Assembly (NCBI GenBank): GCA_018907035.1
Contig: JACCIC010000167.1
Location: 372,001 to 436,000 of the forward strand
Length of the DNA stretch: 64,000 nucleotides
Reading direction: 5' to 3'
Source of the DNA: Sycobia sp. Sy_11
Lineage: Eukaryota > Arthropoda > Insecta > Hymenoptera > Epichrysomallidae
Below are positions 1 through 11,146 of this stretch, in pieces; within the stretch, counting starts at the first letter, position 1, and each line of letters starts with the position of its first letter. The notes beneath the pieces were generated by a model. That model saw only the letters and a program-made list of their open reading frames with translations, ran no database searches and was not told where the DNA came from. Position numbers and translations under genes: made by a program.

Positions 1-2
1 CA

Positions 3-1397
3 TCCGAAGCAGAGTTATTCTTTTTGTCGGAAGAATCAGAAGAGGAAGAGAGCGAAGAGGAATCCGAAGAGGAACTACCACAAGCCTCCGCCGCGCGACC
101 GACCTGAAGGACCGGTCCGATGAACTGTGAGAAAACACTCCAGAACTGGCGGTTGCGGTTCTCTGGATCAGAAAAGGATAACCCCGCGGGCTTCCTGGCA
201 AAGCTGAAGGACTGCAAACACAACACTCGCATGACGGACAAACAAGTTTTGCGAGCTCTGCCAAGTATACTGGAGGATCCGGCGGGACAGTGGTTCAGAG
301 AAGCAAAGCCAGGAATCACCACATGGAAGGAATTTGCAGCCGCCTTCCGTCACCAGTACATAGGCGAGTGGGACGCCGCAGACCTGGAAGATGAGCTGAA
401 GCGGCGCACCCAGGCAAAAGGGGAAAAATTCGTCCACTACTTGGCAGCTCTCCGCCACATAGTGGGCAGATTTCGAAACCCCCCTTCCGCGAAAAGCCTA
501 CTCATAACCGCTTATCGGAATCTAATCCCGGAATACAGGCACTTCATCGCCCACAAACGAATCCGCAGCATGGAGGAGTTGGAGAAATGGTGTAGAGTAT
601 GGGAGAGAATGAAGGAACTGGATAGTAGATATACGCCCCCACCTCCAAAGGATAAGATGCGGCTGCCGCTAGCCGCTGCGAGGAGTCAGACGGTCAAGAA
701 GGTAGCAGCTGTAGAAGAGACGGACTCCAGCGGAAGTGAGCGGCGGCCAGAAGAAGGGAAGAAGAAGAAAGGAAGAGAAAGGAATAGCCCAGAACGGAGA
801 GGGAAGCATCGAGAGGGGAGCTCACGACCCCGAGGGGAGCATGGCTTAGTGGCGGGAGTAGAAGCGCCGCCACCCAAACCACGGCCGATGCCAAGTCCCC
901 GACCACACGCGCCCGACGGACCCCGTCCATCCCTTCGATAGGTTGCACCACGCACGTCACCGGAGGACTACCGAGATAGGGCCCAGGCCGCGAGGTCGAC
1001 CTGGCCCCGCCGAGGCCTCGGACCACAGGAAGTACTACTACTGAGGGGCGCGGGTGTTCTCCGAGCGAACGATTACCCGGGGGAGGGGGTACCACCGAGG
1101 GAGGATGGTGCCTTTTGGGGCACGTGCTACCACTGTAACGTGGTGGGCCATCGCGCCTACGAATGTCCCCATGTGGAGTGCTACGCATGTAGACGCAGAA
1201 GACACCGGTCCAGGGAGTGTCCTGAACGCCAGATGCCTCCTGTCCGAAACCCACCTTATCCGACAAAGGGGCCGCCCAGTCCACCTGCCCCTAGCCCCCC
1301 ACCCAGAGGAGGAAGCTGGGGAAATGGATTGGCGGGGAAGCAAGTAGGGCCTATGCTTCCCGGCCCACAGCGACAGGGGCCCGAGAGACGACTTTGA
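3..1397 (+). pseudogene. Ty3/Gypsy gag (capsid + two zinc knuckles), two in-frame stops
   Basis: Gag of Gypsy element 1, whose 5' end lies outside the window. One frame runs from base 3 to the TGA at 1395-1397, broken by TGA (105-107) and TAG (939-941). It starts with an acidic Glu/Ser-rich stretch. A capsid-like domain follows at about 170-620, with a 'GQWFREAKPGITTWKEF' block typical of retrotransposon gag. Then come a basic Lys/Arg/Glu linker and a Pro-rich region. Two CX2CX4HX4C knuckles at 1125-1221 would bind packaged RNA. The next frame (pol) lies at -1 relative to gag and overlaps its stop, as in elements that use -1 frameshifting. The family is clear; the true start is not visible. 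Confidence 0.85.
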
Positions 1398-2539
1398 GGA
1401 GGCGGAATTTAGAAGAGGAGCGGGATCAATTAGAAGAGGCGAAGCGGGAGATAACCGAGGAGAGCGTGCAAATTTCAGAAGAGTGGGAGAGGTTAAGACG
1501 AGAGCGGACCACCATAGAAGAAGAGAAGAAAAGGCTGCAAGAAGAAGAACTGAGGTTGAAAGAAGATCAAAAAGGGCTGACGGAACAAGCCTATCGGGTA
1601 CGCCTGCGGAAATCCATTACCTGGGCGGGACCAAGCGAAGCGTCGGAAAACCGAAATCCCGAAGAGAAGAATAGAAGAGTCGACGAGGAAAAAGGAGAGA
1701 AGTATTGGGGAGACAACGAAGAGAAAGAAGAAAAGGCTAGAAGAGGTAATGAAAGAAGAGAAGAGAAGAGCAGAAGGAATAATGGAAGGGTAGAAGAGAT
1801 TAGGAGAAGAAGCAACGAACAGACCGAAGAGGAGGGTAGAGTGAGAGAAGAAGGGAGTGAAGAGAAAATTAGACGAGGCAGTGAGAAACGAGAAAAGAAG
1901 GTTGGAGGAGATTCGGTAGAGGAGATCAGCCTGAGAAGCGCGGGTGCAGGGTCTGAACTGGACCTCCCCGCAATCACCACCCCGCTACGCGCGGAGGCAG
2001 AGGAGTGGCCGTGGTGGGGGGCCCGAAAACCAGCTGCCCACCCGGACGAGAAAGCCGCACCCGACAAGACGGAGAGATGGAACGCGAAAACAAGGCCCGG
2101 CATAAAGGACGAAATAGCGGGAACATGGGTGGAGAACCGGTACTATCTGCGGGTAGAATTAGCCGGTAAAAGCTAACTAGCATTATTTGATCCGGGAGCG
2201 TCGATTTCGTTGGCCGGACCTCGGGTGGCCGAAGCATTCCGAGATCGGCTGGCACCCGCCCATCTGCACATAAAAACCGTTACCGGGGGAATTACCCAAA
2301 TATTGGGGATCCTTACCGTAACGATGGAAGTGGGGCGACGGTTGGGAGAAGTGGACTTGCGAGTAATGGAAGTTCTGGATCATGACTTGATCCTAGGAAT
2401 GGACTTTTGCCAGTCATTCGAAATCGAAGTGAAATTCGGACATGGACAGTGGAGAACGCCGGACAACCCGTGGAGAGAATTCGTCGGGGGTAACAACGAA
2501 AACGAAGGAGTGTTATATGCGGAATGTGCGGGCATATAG
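1394..2539 (+). pseudogene. Gypsy pol N-terminus: charged coiled-coil linker plus aspartic protease
   Basis: The -1 frame after gag opens with about 200 residues rich in Glu, Arg and Lys with heptad-like spacing, probably coiled coil. It then becomes a retropepsin-like aspartic protease, which would cleave Gag-Pol. TAA at 2174-2176 breaks the frame just before the active site; the same frame continues directly. The active-site motif is DPGAS (Asp codon 2189-2191), where D-S/T-G-A is usual, so Pro replaces Ser/Thr. The C-terminal 'LILGMDF' signature lies near 2385-2405. The long charged linker is unusual in Gypsy proteins. The missing Ser/Thr may mean the enzyme is impaired. Confidence 0.8.
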
Positions 2540-2571
2540 TTATATTATACTTATAGGTATATAGCTCGGAG

Positions 2572-2856
2572 TTGACCGCCGAACAAAGGGGAGAAGTAGA
2601 ACGCTTGGTAGAAGCCATCGTGCCGCCACCCTCGGAAAACCCGGGGGTAACCCACTTGACCGAACACCATATAGACGTACAAGGAGCGGCACCGATTAAG
2701 CACCGATTGAGGCCTATGTCTCCCAAAATAGCGGAAGTATCTGTAGGGGAAATCAGGAAGATGTTGAAGTCAGGAGTAATAGAGCGTTCTGGAAGCGAGT
2801 GGAGTAGTGCGCCTGTAATCGTGAAGAAGGCGAAGGGGTCGTATCGATTCTGCATC
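2572..2856 (+). pseudogene. Gypsy reverse transcriptase, N-terminal fragment
   Basis: This is the first ~95 residues of a Ty3/Gypsy RT: the entry segment ('HHIDVQGAAPIKHRLRPM'), a 'GVIERSGSEWSSAPVIVKK' block and the start of the next block ('SYRFCI'). Near 2857 it switches without a gap to the integrase zinc region. The catalytic YxDD region and all of RNase H are therefore missing. A deletion of over 1 kb inside pol explains this. The copy cannot encode a working RT. Confidence 0.85.
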
Positions 2857-3853
2857 TGGGCGGACGTAAGTGAATACGTGCGGCGTTGCCCAGAGTGCCA
2901 GAAATATAAGGTTTCGCAACAGGGGATTTCTGATGGGAGATCGAATCGTAGAAGAGCCTTGGTGTGTAGTAGCGGCAGACTTCATGGAATTTCCGTCTAG
3001 CAAAACCCAGAATAAATACCTCCTAGTCCTGCAAGACGTCTTTACACGCTGGATTGAAGTCAAGCCTATGAGGACGGCCGATGGGAAGGGAGTAGTGAAA
3101 GCCTTGGAAGAGTTAGTTATTTTTCGGTGGGGAACGCCGGAGTACCTACTCACCGATAACGGAAAAGAATTCGATAATAAGTACCTTAAAAGGGCGATGG
3201 AGGAATACGGGATAAAGCATGTGACGACACCGCCATATCACCCGCAGGCCAACCCTGTCGAGAGGGTCCACAGGACGCTGAAGACGATGATCTCGACCTT
3301 TGTCAGAGAAGATCATCGGGGATGGGACCAACATTTACACGAATTCAGGAACGCGGCCTGTCAGTCTAGCCTGAAAACGTCACCGGCATTCCTAAACTTC
3401 GGACGGAATCCCAACCCGGTGCACAGCCTCCGAAGGGAAGTAGAAGGAAGAATAGAGGTGGTGAGAATGAAACCAGAAGAATGGGAGGATAAAATGAAGA
3501 GACTAGGGGCCATGCGGGACCTCATACGCCGATACTTAGACCAAGCCCGGGAGAAGCAACGGAAGTTCTATGACAAAGGGAGACGGGAAGTGCGGATTCA
3601 GGTAGGAGACCTGGTGTGGAGAAGAACTCGCGTACTGTCAAGCGCGATTAATCGTTTCAATGCGAAACTGGCGCCCAAATATGAAGGCCCTTATAAGATC
3701 CTAAATGCCCTCTCCCCAACGGTTTACGTACTCGAGACCAATACGGCAAAGCGCGTCGCGAAGGCCCACATATCCGAGCTCAAGCGATACCTACCACCCC
3801 GGGGTACCCAGGGAAATAACCAGGCAGGGCCCATTACCACAGGGGGAAACTAA
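2857..3853 (+). pseudogene. Gypsy integrase (HHCC end, D-D-E core, GPY/F), frameshifted
   Basis: The integrase of element 1 inserts the retroelement cDNA. Only the last part of the zinc domain remains ('YVRRCPECQKYK', CX2C). A frameshift at about 2923-2940 moves it from frame 1 to frame 2. The core is complete: Asp 2978-2980, Asp 3155-3157 in 'LTDNGKE', Glu 3260-3262 in 'NPVERVHRTLK', with 34 residues between the last two. A GPY/F-like module ('KLAPKYEGPYKI') lies near 3670-3700. The frame stops at 3851-3853. Its core resembles the integrase at 14971-16293, so both belong to one Gypsy group. Confidence 0.85.
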
Positions 3854-3859
3854 TCTATA

Positions 3860-5505
3860 TGTTAATTGTTTCAGAGACGGAAGCAGCGACGGAAGAAGCA
3901 GTGAAGGAAGAAAAGAAACGGGAGTAGCGACGGAAGAGATAGGGGGAAAGTTAGGTGTAATAGTGACGGAAGCAAGAAGTATGGAGAACAAGGAAGGGGA
4001 AGCAACGCGTAGGTTAAGCGCGAGCAGCGAAAGTAGCGGGGAGTATTACACCCCACAGGGGAGGGAACCGGAGGAAACTATGATCCCAAAACAATACCCT
4101 CTCGGGTTGGGTGGTCGGAACTGGGCCGACATCCCAGTCGACGAGGAGGAGGAGGAGGAAACTTGGGGTGGGCAAGCCTCGGGAATGAACGCGCAGGGAC
4201 CCACAGAAGAAGAAGTCGGAGGAGAGGACGAGAGACGGAAGAAAGGAGGCACCCCGAAGGAGGGAGAGGAGGCCACTCCCAAGGGAACAGAGGCTACGGG
4301 AGAGAGAGGGAGTAAGGGGGCCATCCCGAAGAAGAGGGAACGCTCCCCGGCAAACCGCCGGAGGGAGGTAGGCCGGGTGCCGCCGCTGCGGCACGAGCCT
4401 GAGAAGGCACCGGCAGCGGACGATGGACAGCGCCCCCCCCACCGCAGGACCAATACACCTAGGCCTCCCACTCCCCCCGCCAACACCCAGGGGCCCACAG
4501 GAGTGGGACGAGGAGGTGGTCGGACGACCGGGTCCACCGGGATTCGCCGCCGAAGAGCGCAGGGCAGAGGAGTTAGAACCCCGTGAAGTTCGCCGGCCCA
4601 GGTGATATAACCCCCGCCGGCAATTCGAACGGGAGGACTTTGAGTCGATCCTTTTCCGGTGGGAGGAAGGGGCCGGCGCAGTGATCCAGGCCGCAGCGGG
4701 GGTTCTCGGCCAGGAAAGGCCGCTACCGCCAACCCGGCCCGATACCACCCCTAGGCAGTCGTCGAGGGAGATTCCCACCCATACAGAAGGGAGGGGGGGC
4801 CAACAAAAACAGGCCCCCGCGACCGAAGCCCCTAAACGCGACAGGCGAGGCGAAGAGGGAGAGGAGCGTAGCTGGGTCCACCCCGAGAGCGGGGCCCGCA
4901 TACCCCTCCGGAAATTGGTTATCCGAAGGGGCGTTATGTTCGGAGGCCTGGCTACAATCCCCTTCGACCCGGCGGTGGACCCAGAGCTCGGGCAATGCTT
5001 CAATTGCCGGAGACCGGGCCACCGCCGCCCCCACTGCCCTGAACCGGTGCGGCATCGCGTCTGCCACAATTGTGGTCGACGCGGGGTGGACCTGGAGGAC
5101 TGCCCACGCTGCGCGAGGGCATACCGGCCACAAGGCCCGAACCCGAAGCCGCAATCGCCAGCGTCGACAGTCCTAATAGGGCCCCCGGAGGAGTTGTGGC
5201 CGAACCCATCGCCGAGCCCCACGCCGAGCCCATCCCCATCAGCCAGGCTGGCCCGATGGAGGCAAGAGGCTCCGCCCGACGACCTTCCGACGAGACCAAG
5301 AAGAGCAGCCGAAGATCCAACCAACACCACGGATAGAAGAGCACCACCCCGAAGGCTGTCCACGGAGCAGATCGAGGATCGGCAGAGACGTACCCTCGAA
5401 CTGCTCCGTGAGACTCAGGGCCTGCCAGAAGGATTACGGCAGAGAATATTACGACAGGCCTTCGGGGAGGAGGAAGAATGGCCCGAAGAAAGGAACAGCG
5501 GTTAG
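3860..5505 (+). pseudogene. Third ORF of Gypsy element 1: acidic/Pro-rich protein with zinc knuckles
   Basis: This ORF sits after integrase, where errantiviruses carry env, but has no signal peptide or membrane segment. The first half (about 3860-4580, frame 3) is Glu/Lys/Gly-rich with a Glu run near 4140-4160. The second half (about 4423-5505, frame 1) is Pro/Arg-rich, with TGA at 4603-4605. A conserved-looking block ('RRGVMFGGLATIPFDP') is followed by a CX2CX4HX4C knuckle and a second CX2C...CX2C group at about 5000-5115. The tail is acidic. The two halves need a frame change at 4430-4580. It may be an accessory nucleic-acid-binding protein or a captured gag nucleocapsid; I cannot name it. 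Confidence 0.55.
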
Positions 5506-5783
5506 GGGGAAGAGGGGAGTTGACGGAAGTAGAAAGGAGGAGGTGACGGAAGTGAAAGAAGTAGGTTACGGAAGATAGTAGGAGTAGGTAGTGGCAGGAG
5601 GGATGGGCGGAGAGATAGGACAAGCCAGGGGGGAAGTATGGAAATGGAGGGGGGAAAATTAGCAGGATACGGACAGTCGGGGAAATAAGAGGGTGGAGAC
5701 CTAGGGCAAAACCAGGTAAAGGACGATTCGCGGAGAAAAGGGGGGGAAGCAAGAGGTAACAGCGAGCGAAACAAGCGAAAACT

Positions 5784-6231
5784 GTAACGCGTAGTCAATG
5801 TAAACGCGGTCCACTCACCGAGTGTTCCGGTTTAGGAGGGGGGAGTTTGCAATGGGAATTGCAGCAACTACAACCTGAAAATGAAAATAAGAATAAATAA
5901 AGATAAAAGTAAAATTAGCGAGGAAAGTTATATGGATGCATGTAACAATTAAAAGGTATTCGCAGAGAAGGAGGAAAATAAAGCAAATGATACGTGCAGA
6001 TGAAGAAAGATATATGCAAATAGAAAAAAACTATTAATGACAGTGTTCGCAGAGAAGAAAAGGAAGATAGAAGACGAAGATTGAAGCAAGACATGTGTGC
6101 ATGTGATAAAAAGGAAAGAGATGTATAGAAGTGACAGCAAGAAAAGTATAGAAAAAAAAGGAAGGAAGTCACATAGAGAGAAAGAAAAACAAAGAGATAC
6201 AGATGAACACAGATAGTTAGACGCATGCAGA

Positions 6232-6275
<44 letters not shown>

Positions 6276-7773
6276 ATAACCTCGAAACGGGGAAATGAGA
6301 TGATGAAATTGTAAAGTAGACGCGAGTGAAAATACTAAATTAAAGAGATAAAATAAAAGAAAATAAAGAAACAAGCATACGTGGCAAAGGTCCAAAAGCC
6401 ATGTAGACACTGCAAGCGGGAAGTGGAAGATTTGAAGACACGTGGCCGCATCAGGTTATGTGCCACATACTGAACGAACGCAAAGAAGCCGCATACACAA
6501 AAAAACCAGGAAGCAGCAACAACAATCGAGTTCAACGATGTCAGCTCAACTAGCAGGAAGGGCGCGTGGAGACACTGAGAAAACACAACAAGATTAGTGA
6601 GAGTCGGAGATACACAGTGTGCGACGTCCGCACTGCAGACGACCGCACTGGAAGTAGCAGCCAACGTGAAGACGGAAGTCGCCGCGGAGAAAGAGCGGCC
6701 AACAGCGCCACCGCTCTTAGCGGCGCCGCACCGAACTACCAACCTGGAGACGTATATATAGATATATCTCCCGAGTAAATTTGAAATTGGCGCGCGAAAT
6801 AAGTCAGAAAACCAGAAATTGCAGACCGATAATGTCGGTCGAAACGGTATGAAGATGACGCAAGAGCCCGAGATTGGCGCAGATCGGAGAAGACGCACGA
6901 TAATTGGTGCAAATCGGGGAAGAAGGTTAATAATTGGATGATGGCGAAAACAGGAGCTGCGATTGGAGAATCGGAGATGAAGACCAAGAAGAACTTCAGA
7001 AGATTGAAAAAAGCCGGTAGAATCGACACGTGTCGCAGCCATTGTTGAAAAAGAAAGGAAGTTTGAAGTGAAAAGGGAGAGCCGTGAGGTAGTAAAGTGA
7101 CGGAGATTGTGTACGGAAGGGAAGAGTGTAGAAGGTCGGGGACGATAGACAGTTCGGGAAGTGGAGTGGTGCGGAGACAATATTTGTGCCAGTGGTGTAA
7201 GCCGGTGTGCGGACCCGGGACAACAGATACGTTATCTTTTTTCTCTTTCTCTCCAAGGGAGATCACCGCGGAAGAGGAGTCGAGAGCAGCAGCGAGCGCA
7301 CGAGGGGACGCCCTCGCCTATAATTAGCGGTAGCGGGTGAGTGGGCCTGCGCGCCCTTAACTTGAAATATTTTATATAATGTATAGTATGCGAGCGGGGA
7401 AAGGGGTACGCGGGGGAATTTAAGCAGCGGCGGCCACCAAGAAGGGAGGGAAGTAAGGGTTTAATTTTGAGAGTAGTTTTAAGAGCGCGGGAGGCGGCGG
7501 ACGTAGCCACGTTTCGCGTGTAACCGAGCGGGACGTACAATCTTACGTCAATCTGTATTTGTTTCGTAATAAATGGATTCTTTGGAGTCATCGATGTAAT
7601 TAGATTGTTTTCTTTCAATATATAAAACCTATATATATATAAATCTAAACATAAAATTTCAACATATAAATCTAAATATATATCCAGCCCGAGTTGACGC
7701 CCTGGGAGCAGTCCGGAGATGAAAAGGGGGGTAAGGAAATTACGTAACGAGCGGAAGGTCGCTCAACGTTACA
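5784..7773 (+). repeat. Probable 3' LTR of Gypsy element 1 (start uncertain)
   Basis: A purine tract (AGGAGGGGGGAG, about 5834-5846) lies downstream of ORF3 and could prime plus-strand synthesis, putting the LTR start at about 5848. Alternatively TGTAACG at 5784 matches other LTR starts in the window. The right end is probably CGTTACA at about 7767-7773, like the end of the 14022 LTR. Inside are a purine-rich U3, a (GA)n tract (about 6236-6271), a TATA-like box (6753-6760) and AATAAA (about 7568). The roughly 200 bp from polyadenylation signal to end matches the U5 length of the 949-bp LTR. No 5' partner is in the window to confirm the bounds. Confidence 0.5.
6753..6760 (+). promoter_or_regulatory. 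TATA-like box in the element 1 LTR
   Basis: TATATATA followed by a second AT cluster sits about 810 bp upstream of the only nearby AATAAA, as expected of a U3/R promoter. Assignment is by position and composition only. Confidence 0.35.
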
Positions 7774-7879
7774 AACTACACCGAATGCTTTATCATCAGA
7801 ATAGGTTTTATATATCGATTTAATTAATCAATCTAACATGAGGCTAATTCACGTGCCATAATCTTGAATTGATTTGTTT

Positions 7880-8219
7880 CCTTACTGAATGACCCTCGCG
7901 AGTTCTTCAAATAACTGATTGTAATTATCGCACGGCCTAAATGCTTTTCTTATATCATCTAAAAGCTCCTCCAAGTTGAAATGATCAGGTTTCCCTAACA
8001 AATATAGGTTAGCATCTGCGTTACTTTGATCATATGCAGAAAAAACAGACGTGATTTTAAACCAACCGCGCTATTAGCTCCTTCACATGCACGCGCAAAA
8101 GTCTCGATACAATCGTTCTTTCCTTTAAATTCCGGTACGATGATAATGACGGTGCGAAGTTCGACATAACTCCCACTTGGCTTGTGAGATACTGGTGTCG
8201 TGACGTTTGTAAGGGGCAT
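7880..8219 (-). pseudogene. Gypsy gag capsid fragment
   Basis: The minus strand reads as part of a retrotransposon capsid: 'VPEFKGKNDCIETFARACEG' is followed, after a frameshift near 8030, by 'LEELLDDIRKAF' and 'YNQLFEELARVIQ'. This pattern (target phrase, Phe-x-x-Ala-Cys helix, later Tyr/Gln helix) is that of Ty3/Gypsy gag. It is short, has no knuckles, and abuts the end of the element 1 LTR. Whether it belongs with the minus-strand remnant at 10770-11907 is unknown. Confidence 0.4.
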
Positions 8220-8551
8220 CTCTAGTCTAAATTGATGAAAAAATCAATTTTCCAAAAACACCGGTTTTGCATTTAGTATACTAATAGTAACATCGTACAA
8301 TAGTTTATTTTAACTTGCGCGCTCTAAAAATGTTTCTATAGCGTGTATTCTTGGCGCGCGCGCAAGTGTGATTTTGGAGTAATTCAGACAGCTGGCGATC
8401 GGAGAGGTACATACTTGGTCCGCTTCTGTCTGTATTTATATATCATACCAGTATTTTCAACGATATTTTGAAGCACTGAAAGTATTGCCTTCTTTTCATT
8501 TAATTGTAAAAACAGTTATTCATTTATATTAGTTGGAAAAAAAGTTCATAA
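8220..8551. other. Non-coding DNA upstream of the Mutator-like transposase
   Basis: I see no gene. The stretch is AT-rich with one alternating GC patch (about 8350-8375) and may be the 5' terminal region of the transposon that follows. No terminal inverted repeat was found by eye. Confidence 0.3.
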
Positions 8552-10290
8552 AATGGATAAAAAAAAAGTACAAAATTCGGTAATTTGAGAGCTGATCGAC
8601 AAAAAAAAATAAATTTTCGTGGCAATCGATTTACGAATAAGCGTAATGAAAGTGTGGTTAGTGCATCTGCTGAAAAAATGAAGAAAAATAATCCTGCATT
8701 CGAAGTATTGTTGCATTACGTCATAGTGAATTTCTTACTCTTTCTGAGACTACAAGATATTTTAATTTGTAAAACTTGTAAAGGCGATATAACATTTTCC
8801 AAACGTAACGTAAAGGATTAGGTTTTCAATTAGTAGTTTCGTGTAAATGTGAAACAGAAACTCATATTCCAAGCAGTCCAACAATTCATACGTCCTACGA
8901 AATAAATCGCCGCTTTGTATTTGCGATGCGTTTACTCGGTGTTGGCTTGCTAGGTATAAATAATTTTTGTGCAATGATGGATATCAGCAAAGGATATGCT
9001 TCAGCTACTTATTATGCAATAGTAAACCACATTTGGATAGCAGCAGAAGTAGTAGCTACATTAGTTTTTAGACAAGCAGTTAGTGAAGAGCAAAGAGAAA
9101 ATGAGGCTGCCTGTAATGTAAAAAATCGGCTGACAGTTTCTGGTGACGGCTCTTGGGCTCGAAGGGGTTTTTCTTCTCTTGTCGGGATTGCTACATTGAT
9201 TGGAAAATTTTCTGAAAAAGTTCTTGATGTCATTGTGAAAAGTAGAATATGCAAAGCTTGTGAACAATGGGCTGGAAAGGAAAATTCTATGGATTATCAA
9301 GACTGGTATGAAACTCACGAGCCAGATTGTAGTGCAAATCATGAAGGCGGTGCGGGATAGATGAAAGTTAATGATATAAAAGAAATGTTCCAAAAATCTG
9401 TAGATTTGCATGATAGTTATTATGAATATTATATTGGTGATGGCGATTAGAAGACTTTCTCATCGTTACAAGATATACAGCCCTATGGTGATGTTTTGAG
9501 CGTAAAAAAGAAGGAGTGTGTTTTAAAAAGCGTTAGACGCTTCACAAAAAGGTCTGATGGAAAAAAACAACAAAAAAAAACAAAAAAAAAAACTGAAAAG
9601 CCTAAATTAACGGCTACATTGACTAATAAAGTCATACTGGAGATGTCAAAATATTACGAATTAGTTGTTTGCCGAAATCCAGATTCTATTGAAGATATGA
9701 GAAATGCTATTTGGGCAACTTTTTACCTCAAGATTTCTACGGATGATAAGCCTCAACATATGAATTGTCCCGCTGGGTCAGACTCCTGGTGCAAATACCG
9801 AGTTGCTGAAGCTACCGGCCAGTTGAAAAATTTCGTGCACCCTCCAGGACTAGAGGAAGAAATTTAACCTTTATTAAAAAAGATGTATGAAGATCTTACC
9901 ACAGACGATCTGCTAGAAAGGTGCATCGGAACACACACACAAAATACCAACGGAAGCCTCAACGCTTGTGTTTGGAATATATATCCAAACCACATGTTTT
10001 CTGGGAAGAAAATTGTTCAAATTGCTACCTATTGTGCTGTGTGCGTCTTCAATGAAGGATTTTTACCTTTATTAAAAATCATGCAAACCATGGGTATTTC
10101 GATTGGCAGCGTAGCAATGGACTTTGAGCAGAGATAGGACGAAAATAGAATTTAGCAAGGAAATCGTCGCAGCATTGAAGCTTTAAAAGAACGGCGATTC
10201 GAACTTAGAAAGGCTAAAGCGCACGAAAATGAGTTTTTTGAGGACCAGGAAGGAATTATGTATGGAGCTGGTATTTTCGAAATAACATTT
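8552..10290 (+). pseudogene. Mutator-like transposase, decayed
   Basis: Translated pieces resemble the arthropod/cnidarian proteins annotated as 'Mutator-like transposase domain': 'DGSWARRGFSSLVGIATLIG' near 9145-9205, Cys-rich 'CKACEQW', 'CSANHEGGAG', 'SDSWCKYRVAEATGQLKNF' and 'SLNACVWNIYPNHMF'. The start is ATG 8552 (MDKKK) with a frameshift shortly after. Open pieces lie at 8585-8821, 8926-9360, 9496-9867 and 9883-10137, with in-frame stops at 9358-9360 and 9865-9867. The C-terminal Lys/Glu-rich tail reaches about 10290. It would have moved a DNA transposon but is now non-functional. The family name rests on remembered consensus, not a search. Confidence 0.6.
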
Positions 10291-10370
10291 TTTGAGCAGG
10301 CTGACATGATTTAACAAAAACTATTCAACCGATTGGGCTGAAATTTTGAGAGGTTATTCGTCGCACATAT

Positions 10371-10523
10371 AGTTATAGCCCGTACTAAAATTATGAATAT
10401 TCGATTACATTTGAGCACTTTTTTAAACAACATAACCTCAAAGAAATAAGCCGAAAATTAGAAAAGCCCGCCATTTTGTTTTTATTTTACTTAAACTTCT
10501 TGATTTTAGTACGGGCTATAGCC
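10371..10523. repeat. Inverted repeat with ~22-bp arms downstream of the transposase
   Basis: The left arm (10371-10392, containing TATAGCCCGTACTAAAAT) and right arm (10502-10523) are almost perfect reverse complements around a ~110-base AT-rich spacer. It could be a terminal structure of the preceding transposon or a small separate insertion. Confidence 0.6.
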
Positions 10524-10769
10524 ACTTTCTTATACTTTAATATGATTTTGAATTTTTCATTTCAGAGCTTCCTGTGTCAAGATATGATGTGAGCCAAAAA
10601 AAAGCAAGCTTCGTTGTGGCAGCCATATCTGGGCCATATTAGTAGAATAATGAAAAAAAAAAAAAATTTTTTTTGCAGACTTCAATATGTATTTTTTTTA
10701 ATATAAAAAAATTGTAGTGTGATACTAAAGTTTACTGCAAGAAAAAAATCTTGAAAATTTATCCAAAAG

Positions 10770-10981
10770 ACTGGAGATGCTTCCTTAACTGATCTGTAAT
10801 CTATGCAGAACCTGATCTTGCCGTCCTTTTTCAGCACGATCAGCGGACAATTGCTCCATGAGCTTTCCGAAGGTTCAATAATGCCTTTGGCAAAAAGTCC
10901 GTCGACTTTTTCGTGGACCTGCCTGAACAGTTTGTTTGGTATACGGTCAAGCCGTTGCTTTATGGGTCTATGGTCTTGCAC
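10770..10981 (-). pseudogene. Gypsy reverse transcriptase, N-terminal fragment (minus)
   Basis: The sequence holds RT blocks 'RPIKQRLDRIPNKLFRQVHE', 'GIIEPSESSWSNCPLIVLKK' and 'KIRFCIDYRSVKEAS'. Homology is lost near 10780, so the catalytic domain is missing. It lies downstream, in element orientation, of the protease and nucleocapsid fragments, so all three are one truncated Gypsy copy. Confidence 0.8.
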
Positions 10982-11146
10982 ATCTGTATGCTATGGGGGC
11001 ATCTGGGCCAGCTTGGGGGCCCCGGTCTATTCCGTTATTAGCTAGTTCAACAGCTGGTTTAATCGCTGCCTTTCTCGCTGCTCCAACTTAGCAGCTCCAT
11101 TTATCGCTGCTAGGGCGGCAATTGCTTGCACATTCTTATTCTAGCG

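Noticed and set aside
4014..5363. A 449-residue minus-strand open frame across element 1 ORF3
   Set aside because: It is antisense to a zinc-knuckle ORF and is Ser/Arg/Gly/Pro-rich with no domain; high GC content explains the lack of stops.
5915..7180. Ser/Leu/Phe-rich minus-strand frames in the element 1 LTR
   Set aside because: They are complements of purine-rich U3 and (GA)n sequence.
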